DNA from: Leptospira meyeri
Lineage (GTDB): Bacteria > Spirochaetota > Leptospiria > Leptospirales > Leptospiraceae
Direction of reading: 5' to 3'
Assembly: GCF_004368965.1 (NCBI RefSeq)
Contig: NZ_SORO01000001.1
Span: forward strand, 2,822,001 to 2,886,000
DNA length: 64,000 bases
Below the pieces are notes generated by a model. It was not told the DNA's origin, ran no database searches, and was given only the letters and a program-made list of their open reading frames with translations. Shown here piece by piece: positions 37,484 to 46,684 of this stretch. A program made the position numbers and the translations under genes. How positions within the stretch are numbered: position 1 is the first letter of the stretch; the number at the start of each line of letters is the position of its first letter.

Positions 37484-37810
37484 ATGACCAGCTCTGGAGC
37501 ATCCCAACCTTCCATTTTAGAAGAAACCGAACGAAAGCCCCGTCTTAGCGATGGGCCTTGGAAGGTTGTACTTTGGGATGATGACTTTCATACTTATGAG
37601 TATGTCATTGAGATGTTAATGGATGTTTGCCAAATGCCTTGGGAAAAAGCCTTTCAACATGCTGTGGAAGTGGACACCCGAAAAAAAACCATTGTCTTTT
37701 TTGGTGAATTGGAACATGCAGAGTTTGTTCACGAACGGATTTTGAATTATGGCCCCGACCCTAGGATGGGTACATCCAAAGGTTCTATGACGGCGACCCT
37801 TGAGAAATAA
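37484..37810 (+). CDS. clpS: ATP-dependent Clp protease adaptor ClpS
   Basis: 108 residues. The core reads WKVVLWDDDFHTYEYVIEML, where the D-D and following residues line the N-degron pocket, and FQHAVEVDTRKKTIVFFGELEHAEF is the ClpA-binding face. It delivers N-end-rule substrates to ClpAP. ClpA is usually the next gene in many bacteria, but here the following gene is convergent and unrelated, two bases from the stop. Confidence 0.95.
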   Translation: MTSSGASQPSILEETERKPRLSDGPWKVVLWDDDFHTYEYVIEMLMDVCQMPWEKAFQHAVEVDTRKKTIVFFGELEHAEFVHERILNYGPDPRMGTSKGSMTATLEK

Positions 37811-37811
37811 T

Positions 37812-38690
37812 TTACATCTTACGTTCTAAGGCATAATTTCGTTCTGGAACTAACAACGATGAAACGGATTCATTGGTATCCACTTTGATGTTCGTTGTGG
37901 GATTGTAAGTATCCAACATATACTCCCCGTCCACAATGAATTGGTAGTGGTATTCTCCCGGTAACAATTTCTTTTCGAGAGTAAATACACCTTTCCTGTC
38001 TTTCTTCAAAAAATCATGTTCGGGGTTCCAATCATTAAAATTTCCAACCACTCTCACTACTTCCGCATCGGGTAAGTAAATTTGAAACTTGACGGTTCGT
38101 AAGTCGCGTTCTTCGTTTGCGGAATCTTCTAAAACGATCGTTTTCGTTTGGCGGTCTGTATCCTTTCCTTCTAAAACAAATCGTGAGTAATAAGAACCGG
38201 ACCCGTCTTCCAATTTATCAAAATTTTCAGGATCGTAAGTGAGAAGACCATTCACGCGGAACTTATACTCGTAAACTGGGTCTTCTTCATAGGTATCAGT
38301 GATTTGTGTGGGTTCGATCACCGTATAATAAATTCCATATTGGTTCCGCTTCATATCGGAACATTCCCAATTGTTAAAACTTCCGCAGATTTCCACAGAT
38401 TCATCACGTAAACCGTTGTATGTAAAAAGAATCCCTCGGTGTATTAGTTTTCCGGAGGATACGTAAGATTCCACATCGAGATAACGAATGTAACGTGGAG
38501 CAATATTCTTTTTGAGACTTTCCAGTTGCCAGAGATAATAGACTGTATTTTGGTCCTCTGTTTCATCTGACATCTCGAGTTCCCCTGCGGAAAAACTTCC
38601 AATCCAATCCATTCCATCCTCAGCGAAGATTCCGATTCCGGTAAAAAAGAGTAAAATGATGGCGATACGGATGGATTTGAATTTCATCAT
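37812..38690 (-). CDS. Secreted protein with two glycogen-binding (CBM48/AMPK-type) domains
   Basis: 292 residues from the ATG at 38690 (an ATG directly follows it at 38687). An in-frame ATG at 38774 would add 28 residues before the signal and is less likely. A signal peptide (IAIILLFFTGIGIFAED) leads to two CBM48-like domains: first VEICGSFNNWECSDM with EYKFRVNGLLTYDPEN, second VRVVGNFNDWNPEHDF with YHYQFIVDGEYMLDTYN. These FNxW and YxYxFxVDG patterns bind alpha-glucans. A periplasmic or outer-membrane role is odd for glycogen binding, so the ligand may be another glucan. It is divergent from the large TPR protein. Confidence 0.85.
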   Translation of the reverse strand: MMKFKSIRIAIILLFFTGIGIFAEDGMDWIGSFSAGELEMSDETEDQNTVYYLWQLESLKKNIAPRYIRYLDVESYVSSGKLIHRGILFTYNGLRDESVEICGSFNNWECSDMKRNQYGIYYTVIEPTQITDTYEEDPVYEYKFRVNGLLTYDPENFDKLEDGSGSYYSRFVLEGKDTDRQTKTIVLEDSANEERDLRTVKFQIYLPDAEVVRVVGNFNDWNPEHDFLKKDRKGVFTLEKKLLPGEYHYQFIVDGEYMLDTYNPTTNIKVDTNESVSSLLVPERNYALERKM

Positions 38691-38844
38691 GGTCGTGTTC
38701 GTAAGGGATCCTTTTAGATAATTTTCGGCAGAAATGAAAAAAGAGAGTGAAAGGTTTTTTTCCAAAGGAACCATCTGACATAATAAAAAAAATATTCTGT
38801 CATTTTCAGAAGGGGCCGATAATTCATTAGGAATAGACCTTCAA

Positions 38845-41800
38845 ATGGCTGAGCCGATAGACAAATTGAGTCCGGAAGAAATCAAACAAATCGAGACGAT
38901 GTTTTCGGCTCTCAATAAAAATCCGCTTTCATCGGAAGAATTGAATCCGATGGCGAAGGTTTTGCGTGAGAAACTAGGATACACAAATCCCATCGCGCCC
39001 CAAGAACCAGAAACCGATACAGAAGAAGAATCAGGTTCTGCCTTTGATGATTTTGATAATGAAGGGGCAAGCGATTCCGAAGCAGGAGACCCTTTTTCTG
39101 GTCTCGATGAGGACGATGACTTTGGTCCTCCGAAACTCCCAAACCGTGAAGCTGAAGAAGACGATGGAATTGATTTAGATGAACTTTTAGGTGAGGACGG
39201 TCCAAAACCCACCCCTGCCGAAACACCAACTGCTACGGACGATTTTGACTTTGATGCCCCTTTGTCATCTCCCGACGATACGGATCCTTTTGCTTCCGAT
39301 GCGGGCCAAGCGGAAGAAGCAGATCCGTTTGCCGATATGGGATCGACCCCTGCCCAATCGGAAAGTTTTGGTGATGACCCTTTTGCTAATTTAGATGCGA
39401 TCGATGAAGCTCCCATTGAGGACAAACCAGCCCCTGTCATCGGTGATGACCCTTTTGCCAATTTAGGTGAAGAAGACAGTCCACAAACGACCGACGAAGA
39501 CCTGTTTGCTGGATTTGAAAGTGGATCAGAAGAAACCACTCCTTCGAGGGATGATTTTGATTTTGGGGCAGAAGCGGACACTCCATCCGCTGGCGGCGAT
39601 GATCCATTTGCGGATATGGGTTCCACACCCCAAGCCACAGAAAGTTTTGGAGATGATCCTTTTGCTAGTTTAGGTGGGGATGATACTCCTGCTTCCGATG
39701 TTGGTTCCGCCGATGATCCGTTTGGTGATCTTTCTACTCCAAGTGGTGGAGATACTTCTTTCGGCGATGATCCCTTTGCGGATATGGGCTCCACACCCCA
39801 AGCCACAGAAAGTTTTGGAGATGATCCTTTTGCTAGTTTAGGTGGAGAAGACAGTCCTTCTACTCCATCGAGAGACAACGAACTGGCCGACATGGGTGGT
39901 GGGTTTGATGATCCATTTGGAGACTTGGGTGTGGGTATGGAACCACCAAGTTTAGATGATGACTTAGGGGCTCCTTCTTTTGATGATTTGGCACCATCCA
40001 TTGATGATATGCCTGTCTCTACGATGGATGACTTTGGTTCCGATGGGCCAGGTGGATTTGAGGAAGACCTCATGTCTCTCGGTAAAGAAGAAGAACCAGA
40101 AGAGTCGCTCGAGGCAAACCTAACCGATGAAGAACTAGCAGTCATCCAAGCCGAATTACTCAGGTATCCGCCGAAACTCAGACGAACTATCATTGATACG
40201 ATTGTGAACCAAAGAATACCGGTTCGTAATCAAAAAGAAATCATTGAACTCATTAAGGCCCAACAAAAACCAGAAGACATCGCCAGTTATTTAAGTGGTC
40301 TTCTGGGAGAACGAGTTGAACTTAGCGACTCTACTGGAAAGTTTGCTGCCGATGGTGTTCCAATCATTGCCAGTCGGGATGCTTACACCAAAGAAGGTGC
40401 TGCCCGCAAACGAGAGTTAGTTCGTAGAACCATTTTGTCTTCTGCAGCCGCAGTTTTCCTTGTATTTGGGATTGTCACTCTTTGGAAATATGTCATAGTT
40501 CCTTATCGTGCCAAAGCACAGTACGCTCTCGGCCTCGAGAAAATTGAAGAATTCAGTTATGAAACGGATGCATTGGAAAAGAAAAAACTTCTGGCTGATG
40601 CAGAAAATTATTTTATCAAAGGGGAAGAAATTTTCCCGCATAACTTAGAGTTTTTGAATAAATACTGTATTGCCTACACCAAAGCAGGGCAGTATGAAAG
40701 GGCTTTTGAAAAATGTTTTGGCAAAGTAGAACCTGATTTCGGTTATGAACCAGAAGATAAGGAACATAAAAGAGCATGGGAAAACAGAAAAGAAGTACCA
40801 AACATTAGTTTTGCGAAAAAAACAGAATGGAACGATGCAGGTGTTGAAACGGCGGGACGTAGACCATTACCGGAACTTGCTTTTTACTTAACTTCACAAG
40901 ACAAAGTTCCAAGAAAGGTTTTAAAAGCGGGCGCATACATTGCCTCTCGTCTCAAATACAATATTCATGATATTGATACTTACATTGCACTCGGGACTTT
41001 TCACTCATTCCATAGAAAGGATTTTATCGAAGTTCCACCTGGTAGTAATCGTAAAAAATATAAAAACGACCATCTTGCCATTGAATACTTCAAACGAGTG
41101 TTTACTGATGGAGGAGATCCTGATAATGTTGATGCCATTGCCGGGATTGCTAAGATTTTTTATAACAAACAAGAGTTTGGAACAGCTGTTAAATATTATA
41201 ACGATATCATTGAAAAGTATCCCAAAAATGCCATTGGGCATGGTGGAATTCTATCAACATATATCGAAATGTGGAAACGAGATAAAAATCCACAATATGT
41301 TCTCAACCACCACAGACAAGTTCGTAATGCTCTTAACATTGAAGATGAATTATCTCTATTTGTATTAGCGAAACTTGCATCCTTCTATATCGATTTGGAT
41401 TCTGAAGAAGTTAGGATCAAATACAATATCAACCCAGAAGACCAAGTCACAGGGATGGAAATTGATGATAATGTGGAATACCTTCTGAACATTGCCTATG
41501 GCAAAGAAGGTGGATCTAAATTTGCAGAAGGATATTACCAACGTGCTAGGTTCTATTTCAAAAAAGAAGAGGCAGCTCGGGGCCTCAAACAATTGGAACT
41601 TGCATCTACGTATGACATTCGCCATTACTTAGCAGTTCTTTTGATGGCAGAATATTATATCCAAACAGAAAATTATGATGAAGCCGTAAAGTTACTTAGA
41701 GAAGCCGATGATCGTTACCAAAATTATAGAGACCGACTCGGGGAAAGAGATGAGGATGAAACCTTACTCGAAGGAAGCCCTGGAAGGATTTCGTTTAACT

Positions 41801-42504
41801 TAGGTAAAATCCAATTTTTGGAAGCTGCCGGGATTAATGTAACAGACAATACACGAGAATTTCCTGGTAAAAAAATCTATCCAGAACGTAGTATTGGTAC
41901 TTTGTCTTATGAAGAAAAAGAAAGAAGAAACGGACTCTTTATGGCTCGTGAATCTTTTCTTGCGGCCCTCGATCGTGATATTTCGAAAGATCCAAAAATC
42001 GTCAGAGAATGTTATTATTATTTGGGTTGGATTGATTATAACCATGGAGACTTTGCACAAAGTTTGGATTTTTGGGCAGAACTTCCAGAAGAAGATATCT
42101 ATAACAATGCAACCTTACTTTTTGGAAAAGGAAATGCGTTCTATTATACAAGACAATACAATGCAGCCCTTGGCAACTATCTGAAGTTAAAGGATGATTT
42201 TGAACTGAAAGAACAAAGTTTGGGTCGAATCGATACAGAAAATTCAGATCATAGAGAAGTGTATGAAACTCTCACTGCCCTTTATAATAATATTGGTGCT
42301 GTGTATGAGAAAAAACAAGATACCATCAATGCACTCAAATACTATTGGAAAGCAATGGAAACCGCTAGAAAGATTGGGTCTGTGAGCGAAATTGCAAACT
42401 CCAACAAAGATTTGGTGTTTGCCAGAGCAAAACTGGATCGAGAGCCACTTCTTGAAGATTGGTTGGCGCCAACGCTTGACCGATTGGATCAGATTAAAAA
42501 ATAG
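38845..42504 (+). CDS. Large membrane-anchored TPR protein, candidate periplasmic flagellar collar protein FlcA
   Basis: 1219 residues. The first 430 or so are acidic and of low complexity, with repeats of the form FGDDPFADMG / FGDDPFASLGG. Residues about 425-500 form a helical domain (LTDEELAVIQAELLRYPPKL). One membrane helix lies at about 532-555 (AAAVFLVFGIVTLWKYVIV), and residues 560-1219 are TPR-like helical repeats, presumably periplasmic. A single-TM, large periplasmic TPR protein is the layout of Borrelia FlcA, which builds the spirochaetal motor collar; I infer but cannot prove homology. The cytoplasmic acidic repeats would be a leptospiral addition. An open frame on the opposite strand (38841-40193) is a low-complexity shadow. 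Confidence 0.75.
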   Translation: MAEPIDKLSPEEIKQIETMFSALNKNPLSSEELNPMAKVLREKLGYTNPIAPQEPETDTEEESGSAFDDFDNEGASDSEAGDPFSGLDEDDDFGPPKLPNREAEEDDGIDLDELLGEDGPKPTPAETPTATDDFDFDAPLSSPDDTDPFASDAGQAEEADPFADMGSTPAQSESFGDDPFANLDAIDEAPIEDKPAPVIGDDPFANLGEEDSPQTTDEDLFAGFESGSEETTPSRDDFDFGAEADTPSAGGDDPFADMGSTPQATESFGDDPFASLGGDDTPASDVGSADDPFGDLSTPSGGDTSFGDDPFADMGSTPQATESFGDDPFASLGGEDSPSTPSRDNELADMGGGFDDPFGDLGVGMEPPSLDDDLGAPSFDDLAPSIDDMPVSTMDDFGSDGPGGFEEDLMSLGKEEEPEESLEANLTDEELAVIQAELLRYPPKLRRTIIDTIVNQRIPVRNQKEIIELIKAQQKPEDIASYLSGLLGERVELSDSTGKFAADGVPIIASRDAYTKEGAARKRELVRRTILSSAAAVFLVFGIVTLWKYVIVPYRAKAQYALGLEKIEEFSYETDALEKKKLLADAENYFIKGEEIFPHNLEFLNKYCIAYTKAGQYERAFEKCFGKVEPDFGYEPEDKEHKRAWENRKEVPNISFAKKTEWNDAGVETAGRRPLPELAFYLTSQDKVPRKVLKAGAYIASRLKYNIHDIDTYIALGTFHSFHRKDFIEVPPGSNRKKYKNDHLAIEYFKRVFTDGGDPDNVDAIAGIAKIFYNKQEFGTAVKYYNDIIEKYPKNAIGHGGILSTYIEMWKRDKNPQYVLNHHRQVRNALNIEDELSLFVLAKLASFYIDLDSEEVRIKYNINPEDQVTGMEIDDNVEYLLNIAYGKEGGSKFAEGYYQRARFYFKKEEAARGLKQLELASTYDIRHYLAVLLMAEYYIQTENYDEAVKLLREADDRYQNYRDRLGERDEDETLLEGSPGRISFNLGKIQFLEAAGINVTDNTREFPGKKIYPERSIGTLSYEEKERRNGLFMARESFLAALDRDISKDPKIVRECYYYLGWIDYNHGDFAQSLDFWAELPEEDIYNNATLLFGKGNAFYYTRQYNAALGNYLKLKDDFELKEQSLGRIDTENSDHREVYETLTALYNNIGAVYEKKQDTINALKYYWKAMETARKIGSVSEIANSNKDLVFARAKLDREPLLEDWLAPTLDRLDQIKK
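39595..39845 (+). repeat. 83-bp direct repeat, 168-bp period, within the TPR gene
   Basis: Segments 39595-39677 and 39763-39845 are nearly identical, with only about two differing bases. A more diverged copy begins near 39321. They encode the GDDPFADMG-to-FASLGG unit. Near identity at silent positions points to recent duplication or gene conversion. Confidence 0.85.
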
Positions 42505-42547
42505 ATTTTGTAAAGTTGACTTTAGGTTTAGGAAAGAAAGTCGGGCG

Positions 42548-42590
42548 TGGAGGGCAGATGATTTCTATCCTCCAAAATTGTTTTATTACA
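42548..42590. terminator. Probable terminator between convergent genes
   Basis: TGGAGG and CCTCCA pair (inner AGA/TCT extend the stem), followed by AAAATTGTTTTATT. It sits between the TPR gene ending at 42504 and the glycosyltransferase gene ending at 42605. Confidence 0.5.
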
Positions 42591-42604
42591 GATCCCGTCT
42601 TAAA

Positions 42605-43558
42605 TTAATGTTTTCGGAAACGTTCGCGGATTCCTAATAGAAAGAAGTAAAATGTTTCCCACATCCTTTGGATTCGGTATGGTCTTGCGATGATCCTCCA
42701 AAGCCAAATGAGTCCTCTTTCCTTAAACCATTCAGGTGCTTTTTTGTCAGCACCAGATAACATATCTAAGGCGCCACCTACACCTATCACAACTGCTTTG
42801 CCAAAATAACCTGTGTTGTTTTCGATCCAAATTTCTTGGTCTGGAAAATCCATCGCAAGAAAAATGATATCCGGGCCTGTTTTACGAATGGCTTCTTTGA
42901 CTCGCATTTCTCTTTGTCTATCGAGATGTCCCGCATGCCTTCCGACAATTCTAACTTTTGGAAAATGTCTAGTGAGATTAAAATAAATTCGTTCTACAAT
43001 TTCGTCTTTGGCCCCAAAGATAAATGCTGTGAATTCTTTGAGTTCGGCCAAACGAATGAGATCCATCATCACTGCAATTGGAGTGACTCTCTCTTTAAGT
43101 CTTCCCGAGGTCATCCAACCAATTCCTGCCCCTTCCACGAGAATGGTTCCTGCTTTTTCTGCAATGCGGTGGAGGGACTTTTTCGGGCGCATCCTCATGA
43201 GTTTAATGGGATCTAAAAATAAAACATGGTGCATGCCTTCTTTTTTCTCAAGCACGCGAAAGAGTTTGGCAATGGCTTCGTCGGTCGTGACGTTGTCGAT
43301 GGGAATTCCCAAAACATTTAGAGTTTCTAACTTGGAAACATCGATATTTTGGTATTCTAGTAGTATATCCCTCTCATCTTTTGAGGAATTGTGAACGATT
43401 TCGCTCAATTGCTTCATGTAGCCGGGCTTTCCTTTCCTATCTAAAACATTATGTCCAGTACCCTCTATTGTCGCCTCTAAATTTTTAAAAACTTCCGTTT
43501 TTTCACTTGGATTGGAATCGAAAGAAAGAGAAAAAGTATCAAAATGTTTCGTAGCCAT
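42605..43558 (-). CDS. WecB/TagA/CpsF family glycosyltransferase
   Basis: 317 residues. From about residue 78 it follows the family: LNVLGIPIDNVTTDEAI, VEGAGIGWMTSG (normally with a D before GxG), FIFGAKDEIVERI, DIIFLAMDFPDQEIWI, VIGVGGALDMLSGADKKAP and WLWRIIARPYRIQR. These enzymes transfer N-acetylmannosamine(-uronate) to lipid-linked sugars. The first 77 residues are not part of the family, and an internal start near 43417 is possible. If the ATG at 43558 is used, its first 15 bp overlap the divergent gene's start. Confidence 0.88.
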   Translation of the reverse strand: MATKHFDTFSLSFDSNPSEKTEVFKNLEATIEGTGHNVLDRKGKPGYMKQLSEIVHNSSKDERDILLEYQNIDVSKLETLNVLGIPIDNVTTDEAIAKLFRVLEKKEGMHHVLFLDPIKLMRMRPKKSLHRIAEKAGTILVEGAGIGWMTSGRLKERVTPIAVMMDLIRLAELKEFTAFIFGAKDEIVERIYFNLTRHFPKVRIVGRHAGHLDRQREMRVKEAIRKTGPDIIFLAMDFPDQEIWIENNTGYFGKAVVIGVGGALDMLSGADKKAPEWFKERGLIWLWRIIARPYRIQRMWETFYFFLLGIRERFRKH

Positions 43559-44569
43559 CTTTTTCTAGTACTGATTCTCTTTTTTCTCTCAAGCGCAAGT
43601 TATGCGGAAAAACTTTCCATTTTTGGAACGATACAAAATGGAACCACTGGTGGACCAGGCAAAGCTGATTCCATTCGAATGCTGGCTTTACAAGGAGCTA
43701 TGGTTCCTTTGGCAGACATTGGTCCACAGTCTGGTAAATTTCGTTTTCCGGAAACGGATTTACCGGAAGGAGCACCCATACTTTTACAAATCCAATACCA
43801 AGGCGTAAATTATAATAAAATGATTCCGCCAACAACCAAGTTTCGTACATCTCCGCAAGATGTTTTGGTTTATGACACAGGGGCAAATCGGAATCAACTT
43901 GCAGTGAAAAGCTTAATGCAAGTTATGCGAGAGAAAAAAGGTCTCCGTGTTTTTAAATTATTTTTGATCGATAATTCAAGTAAACCTCCGAAATCTTATG
44001 ATTCAAAGTCATCTCCTTTGGAATACTCTGTAGCAACGGGAGCGACAGAAATTTTGGCTCAAATCCAGCAACCAGGAAGTAAGATGGCCATCCCTTTGGG
44101 AATCCCAGAAGGGCCAAATGGAGGAAGGTTACTAGACCGTGCCATTCTTCCGGGTGTTTCGGAAATGCAAATTTCTTATTTTATTCCAAACAACCAAGAA
44201 ACTTTCAGCGAACGTATGTTAATTGAGTCAGAGAATGGAAAATTTCCTATCTTTGTTAAACCACAAGATATGGAAATTAAAACGGGAGAAAAAACTCCTG
44301 TCACCAAACTAGACAAAGATGTTCCACCAGGGCTTAGTGCTTATGTTTTGAGTTCTTTGGACTTTGGAACCACTGTTGAGTTTACTTTCTCTGGTGGAAA
44401 ACCACTTCCCACAATTTCTAACAATTCAAATCCCGAAATCTGGAATGGTTCGATCCTTACCAGTTGGGACCTATCCCTTTTTGCAGTGATTGGGTTTCTT
44501 GGATTTTTATTTACGCTCTCATTTATTTTTGTCTATCGAAAACAAAGAGAAAGGAAAAACAATCCATGA
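43544..44569 (+). CDS. Exported protein with C-terminal membrane anchor, unknown function
   Basis: 341 residues. A signal peptide (FLVLILFFLSSASYA) leads to beta-rich domains: KLSIFGTIQNGTTGGPG with PILLQIQYQGVNYNKM, resembling a carboxypeptidase-regulatory-like fold, then a second domain around residues 195-285 (ISYFIPNNQETFSERMLIE). One membrane helix near the end (LFAVIGFLGFLFTLSFIFV) and a basic tail point to an inner-membrane protein with a large periplasmic part. Its stop overlaps the MFS start (ATGA), so the two are coupled and may function together. No family is recognised with confidence. Confidence 0.72.
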   Translation: MFRSHLFLVLILFFLSSASYAEKLSIFGTIQNGTTGGPGKADSIRMLALQGAMVPLADIGPQSGKFRFPETDLPEGAPILLQIQYQGVNYNKMIPPTTKFRTSPQDVLVYDTGANRNQLAVKSLMQVMREKKGLRVFKLFLIDNSSKPPKSYDSKSSPLEYSVATGATEILAQIQQPGSKMAIPLGIPEGPNGGRLLDRAILPGVSEMQISYFIPNNQETFSERMLIESENGKFPIFVKPQDMEIKTGEKTPVTKLDKDVPPGLSAYVLSSLDFGTTVEFTFSGGKPLPTISNNSNPEIWNGSILTSWDLSLFAVIGFLGFLFTLSFIFVYRKQRERKNNP

Positions 44570-45930
44570 ACCAAAAACAAACAAAACGAGAAACAACCTA
44601 TCTGCGATTTTTTGGCCTCGCCGAACTTGCAGATCATGGCGCCAGAGGAATTTTAGCATTTTGGGTCATCCTAGGAATGGCCTTCTTTTTGTTTGGCGAC
44701 CAGAACCTAATTGCTCCCAATATGAAAAATATCGGTGCTTCTTTGGGGATCACAGATCCAAATGAAGTTGATTGGAAGTTAGGTGGTATCATTCCCGTTT
44801 TGTTTTTTATTTTGGGTGGGGTTGTGTCCTTGTCTATGGGATACCTCTCACAAACTTTCTCTCGAAAGAACTTACTCCTCGCCACTGTCCTTCTTGGTGA
44901 AATTCCATGTTTTTTGACGGCGTATGTAGAGACTTATGATCAGTTTTTGATTCTTAGAACACTTTGTGGCTTTGGTCTGGGTGGAATTTTTCCACTCCTC
45001 TTTAGTTTGATCGGAGATTATTTTTCAAGCCAATCGAGAGCCATAGCAACGGGTTACGTGTCTTTGGCGATGGGACTTGGGGTAGGGGTTGGGCAACTTC
45101 TCGGTGGAATTTTAGGTGGTGCAGATCCCATCAACGGATGGCGTGCTTCCTTTATTTATATGTCTGCTCCTTCTTTTCTATTCGCTGCAGTTTATTTATT
45201 CTTTTGTAAGGAACCAAAACGTGGTGGTGCGGAAGGAATTGTTGGTGATGAGTTATCACATAAAATCAGTTTAAAAGATTTTAAATTACTTTTTGAAAGT
45301 AAAACCAACTTAGGAGCCTTTTTACAAGGCCTACCAGGTTGTATTCCTTGGGGAGTGTTCTTTGTTTATTTAGCAGATTATTACGAACACACATACCATC
45401 TTTCCAAAGAAATTTCAGCAGGTATGATTACTTTTGCAGCCGTAGGAATTTTTATTGGTACCTTTTTTGGTGGAGTGCTTGGACAAATTTTGTATAATAT
45501 CAAAAAAACATACCAACCATTACTTTGTATTGGAACCACTTTCTTTGGAGTATTTCCTGCGATATTACTTCTTTATTCATTCGATATCGTTCCTTATATG
45601 GGTCTTTTCATTGCATTGAATATTTTTACAGGTATTATGATTTCGATCACAGGACCTAACGTACGTGCGGTGTTACTCAATGTGAACGAACCAAAATCTC
45701 GAAGTGCTATTTTCTCAATTTACAACTTAACTGATGATTTAGGGAAAGGACTTGGTCCTGTGATGTCAGCAGTGATTTTAGGATTAACTCCTGACCGCGG
45801 GCTTGCATTGTCCATTTCGATTCTTTTTTGGATTCCTTGTGCATTGGCATGGTTACTAATTTTATTTAATTATGAAAAAGATGAAGATAGAATGGTCCAG
45901 TTGATGAAACAAAATGTTTCAAATGCGTAA
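44566..45930 (+). CDS. MFS transporter
   Basis: 454 residues from the ATG at 44566, which overlaps the upstream stop as ATGA; the longer frame from 44464 overlaps the previous gene and is rejected. About 12 membrane helices. The loop after helix 2 reads GYLSQTFSRKN, a weak form of the MFS GxxxDRxGRK motif, and RTLCGFGLGGIFPLLFSLIGDYF is the helix 4-5 motif. The overall look is that of Spinster-like carriers. Substrate unknown. It is coupled to the membrane-anchored exported protein before it. Confidence 0.87.
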   Translation: MNQKQTKRETTYLRFFGLAELADHGARGILAFWVILGMAFFLFGDQNLIAPNMKNIGASLGITDPNEVDWKLGGIIPVLFFILGGVVSLSMGYLSQTFSRKNLLLATVLLGEIPCFLTAYVETYDQFLILRTLCGFGLGGIFPLLFSLIGDYFSSQSRAIATGYVSLAMGLGVGVGQLLGGILGGADPINGWRASFIYMSAPSFLFAAVYLFFCKEPKRGGAEGIVGDELSHKISLKDFKLLFESKTNLGAFLQGLPGCIPWGVFFVYLADYYEHTYHLSKEISAGMITFAAVGIFIGTFFGGVLGQILYNIKKTYQPLLCIGTTFFGVFPAILLLYSFDIVPYMGLFIALNIFTGIMISITGPNVRAVLLNVNEPKSRSAIFSIYNLTDDLGKGLGPVMSAVILGLTPDRGLALSISILFWIPCALAWLLILFNYEKDEDRMVQLMKQNVSNA

Positions 45931-45952
45931 ATTTTTATCATTTTTAGTTTAG

Positions 45953-46684
45953 ATGAATATCAAACACAACTTACTCGATATTGAAGGGACAACAGCACCA
46001 ATTGCTTTTGTCCATCAGATCCTTTTTCCTTATGCTAAAAAACATATAACACGTTTTCTAAAGGACTTCCAATTTTCGGAAGTCCGGTGGAAGGAAATCC
46101 AATCGGAATTTGAAAAAGATAGGAATCTCCGAGAGGAAGGTTTTTTATCTCGTTTTTGCAAACCAAATTCTCTGACAAAAATGGAACCGATTGTTTTTTC
46201 CTCAGATCTTATTCCTTCTTACTTCGAATATTTAATTGAGAAGGATCGGAAGTTTGGTCCATTGAAAGAAATCCAAGGTAAAATTTGGAAAGAGGGATAT
46301 GAATCAGGAGAAATCAAAAGTACGGTTTATCCAGATGTACCTGAATTCTTAAAAAAAGCCCAAGAGTCAGGAATCCAAAATCATGTTTATTCATCGGGAT
46401 CTGTGGAAGCACAAATTTTGATTTATCAATATTCGGAGTTAGGTGATCTTCGAAACTATTTTGTATCTTATTTTGATACAGCTGTTGGTGGAAAAAGAGA
46501 AAAAACAAGTTACGAAAATATCGCTCGTGAACTAAAGGCTTCTCCCAACCAAATTCGTTTTTTTACTGATATTGTAGAAGAAGCAGAAGCAGCGCATGCG
46601 ATCGGAATGGATGTGGTGATTTTAAATCGGCCAGGAAATATACCGCAAAAACCACATTCCTTTCCTATCTGGGACCATCTTTAA
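45953..46684 (+). CDS. mtnC: Enolase-phosphatase E1 (acireductone synthase)
   Basis: 243 residues. This HAD enzyme of the methionine salvage pathway turns 2,3-diketo-5-methylthiopentyl-1-phosphate into the acireductone. Motif I is LDIEGTTAPIAFV with the nucleophile Asp, motif II SSGSVEAQ, the Lys lies in GGKREKTSYENIA, and motif III is FFTDIVEEAEAA. The other mtn genes are not in the window. It lies 22 bp after the MFS gene and overlaps norF's stop by four bases. Confidence 0.95.
   Translation: MNIKHNLLDIEGTTAPIAFVHQILFPYAKKHITRFLKDFQFSEVRWKEIQSEFEKDRNLREEGFLSRFCKPNSLTKMEPIVFSSDLIPSYFEYLIEKDRKFGPLKEIQGKIWKEGYESGEIKSTVYPDVPEFLKKAQESGIQNHVYSSGSVEAQILIYQYSELGDLRNYFVSYFDTAVGGKREKTSYENIARELKASPNQIRFFTDIVEEAEAAHAIGMDVVILNRPGNIPQKPHSFPIWDHL

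Noticed and set aside
39595..39845. CRISPR-like or mobile repeat
   Set aside because: The repeat keeps the reading frame of the surrounding gene and encodes the same peptide unit, so it is an in-gene duplication.
38841..40193. 450-residue open frame on the minus strand
   Set aside because: It is antisense to the acidic repeat region of the TPR gene; its Ser/Pro/Gly-rich low-complexity content is just the complement of GAT/GAA-rich codons, and it has no family features.
44464..44565. N-terminal extension of the MFS transporter
   Set aside because: It overlaps the upstream gene's membrane anchor region; the ATG at 44566 overlaps the upstream stop as ATGA and fits the family start.
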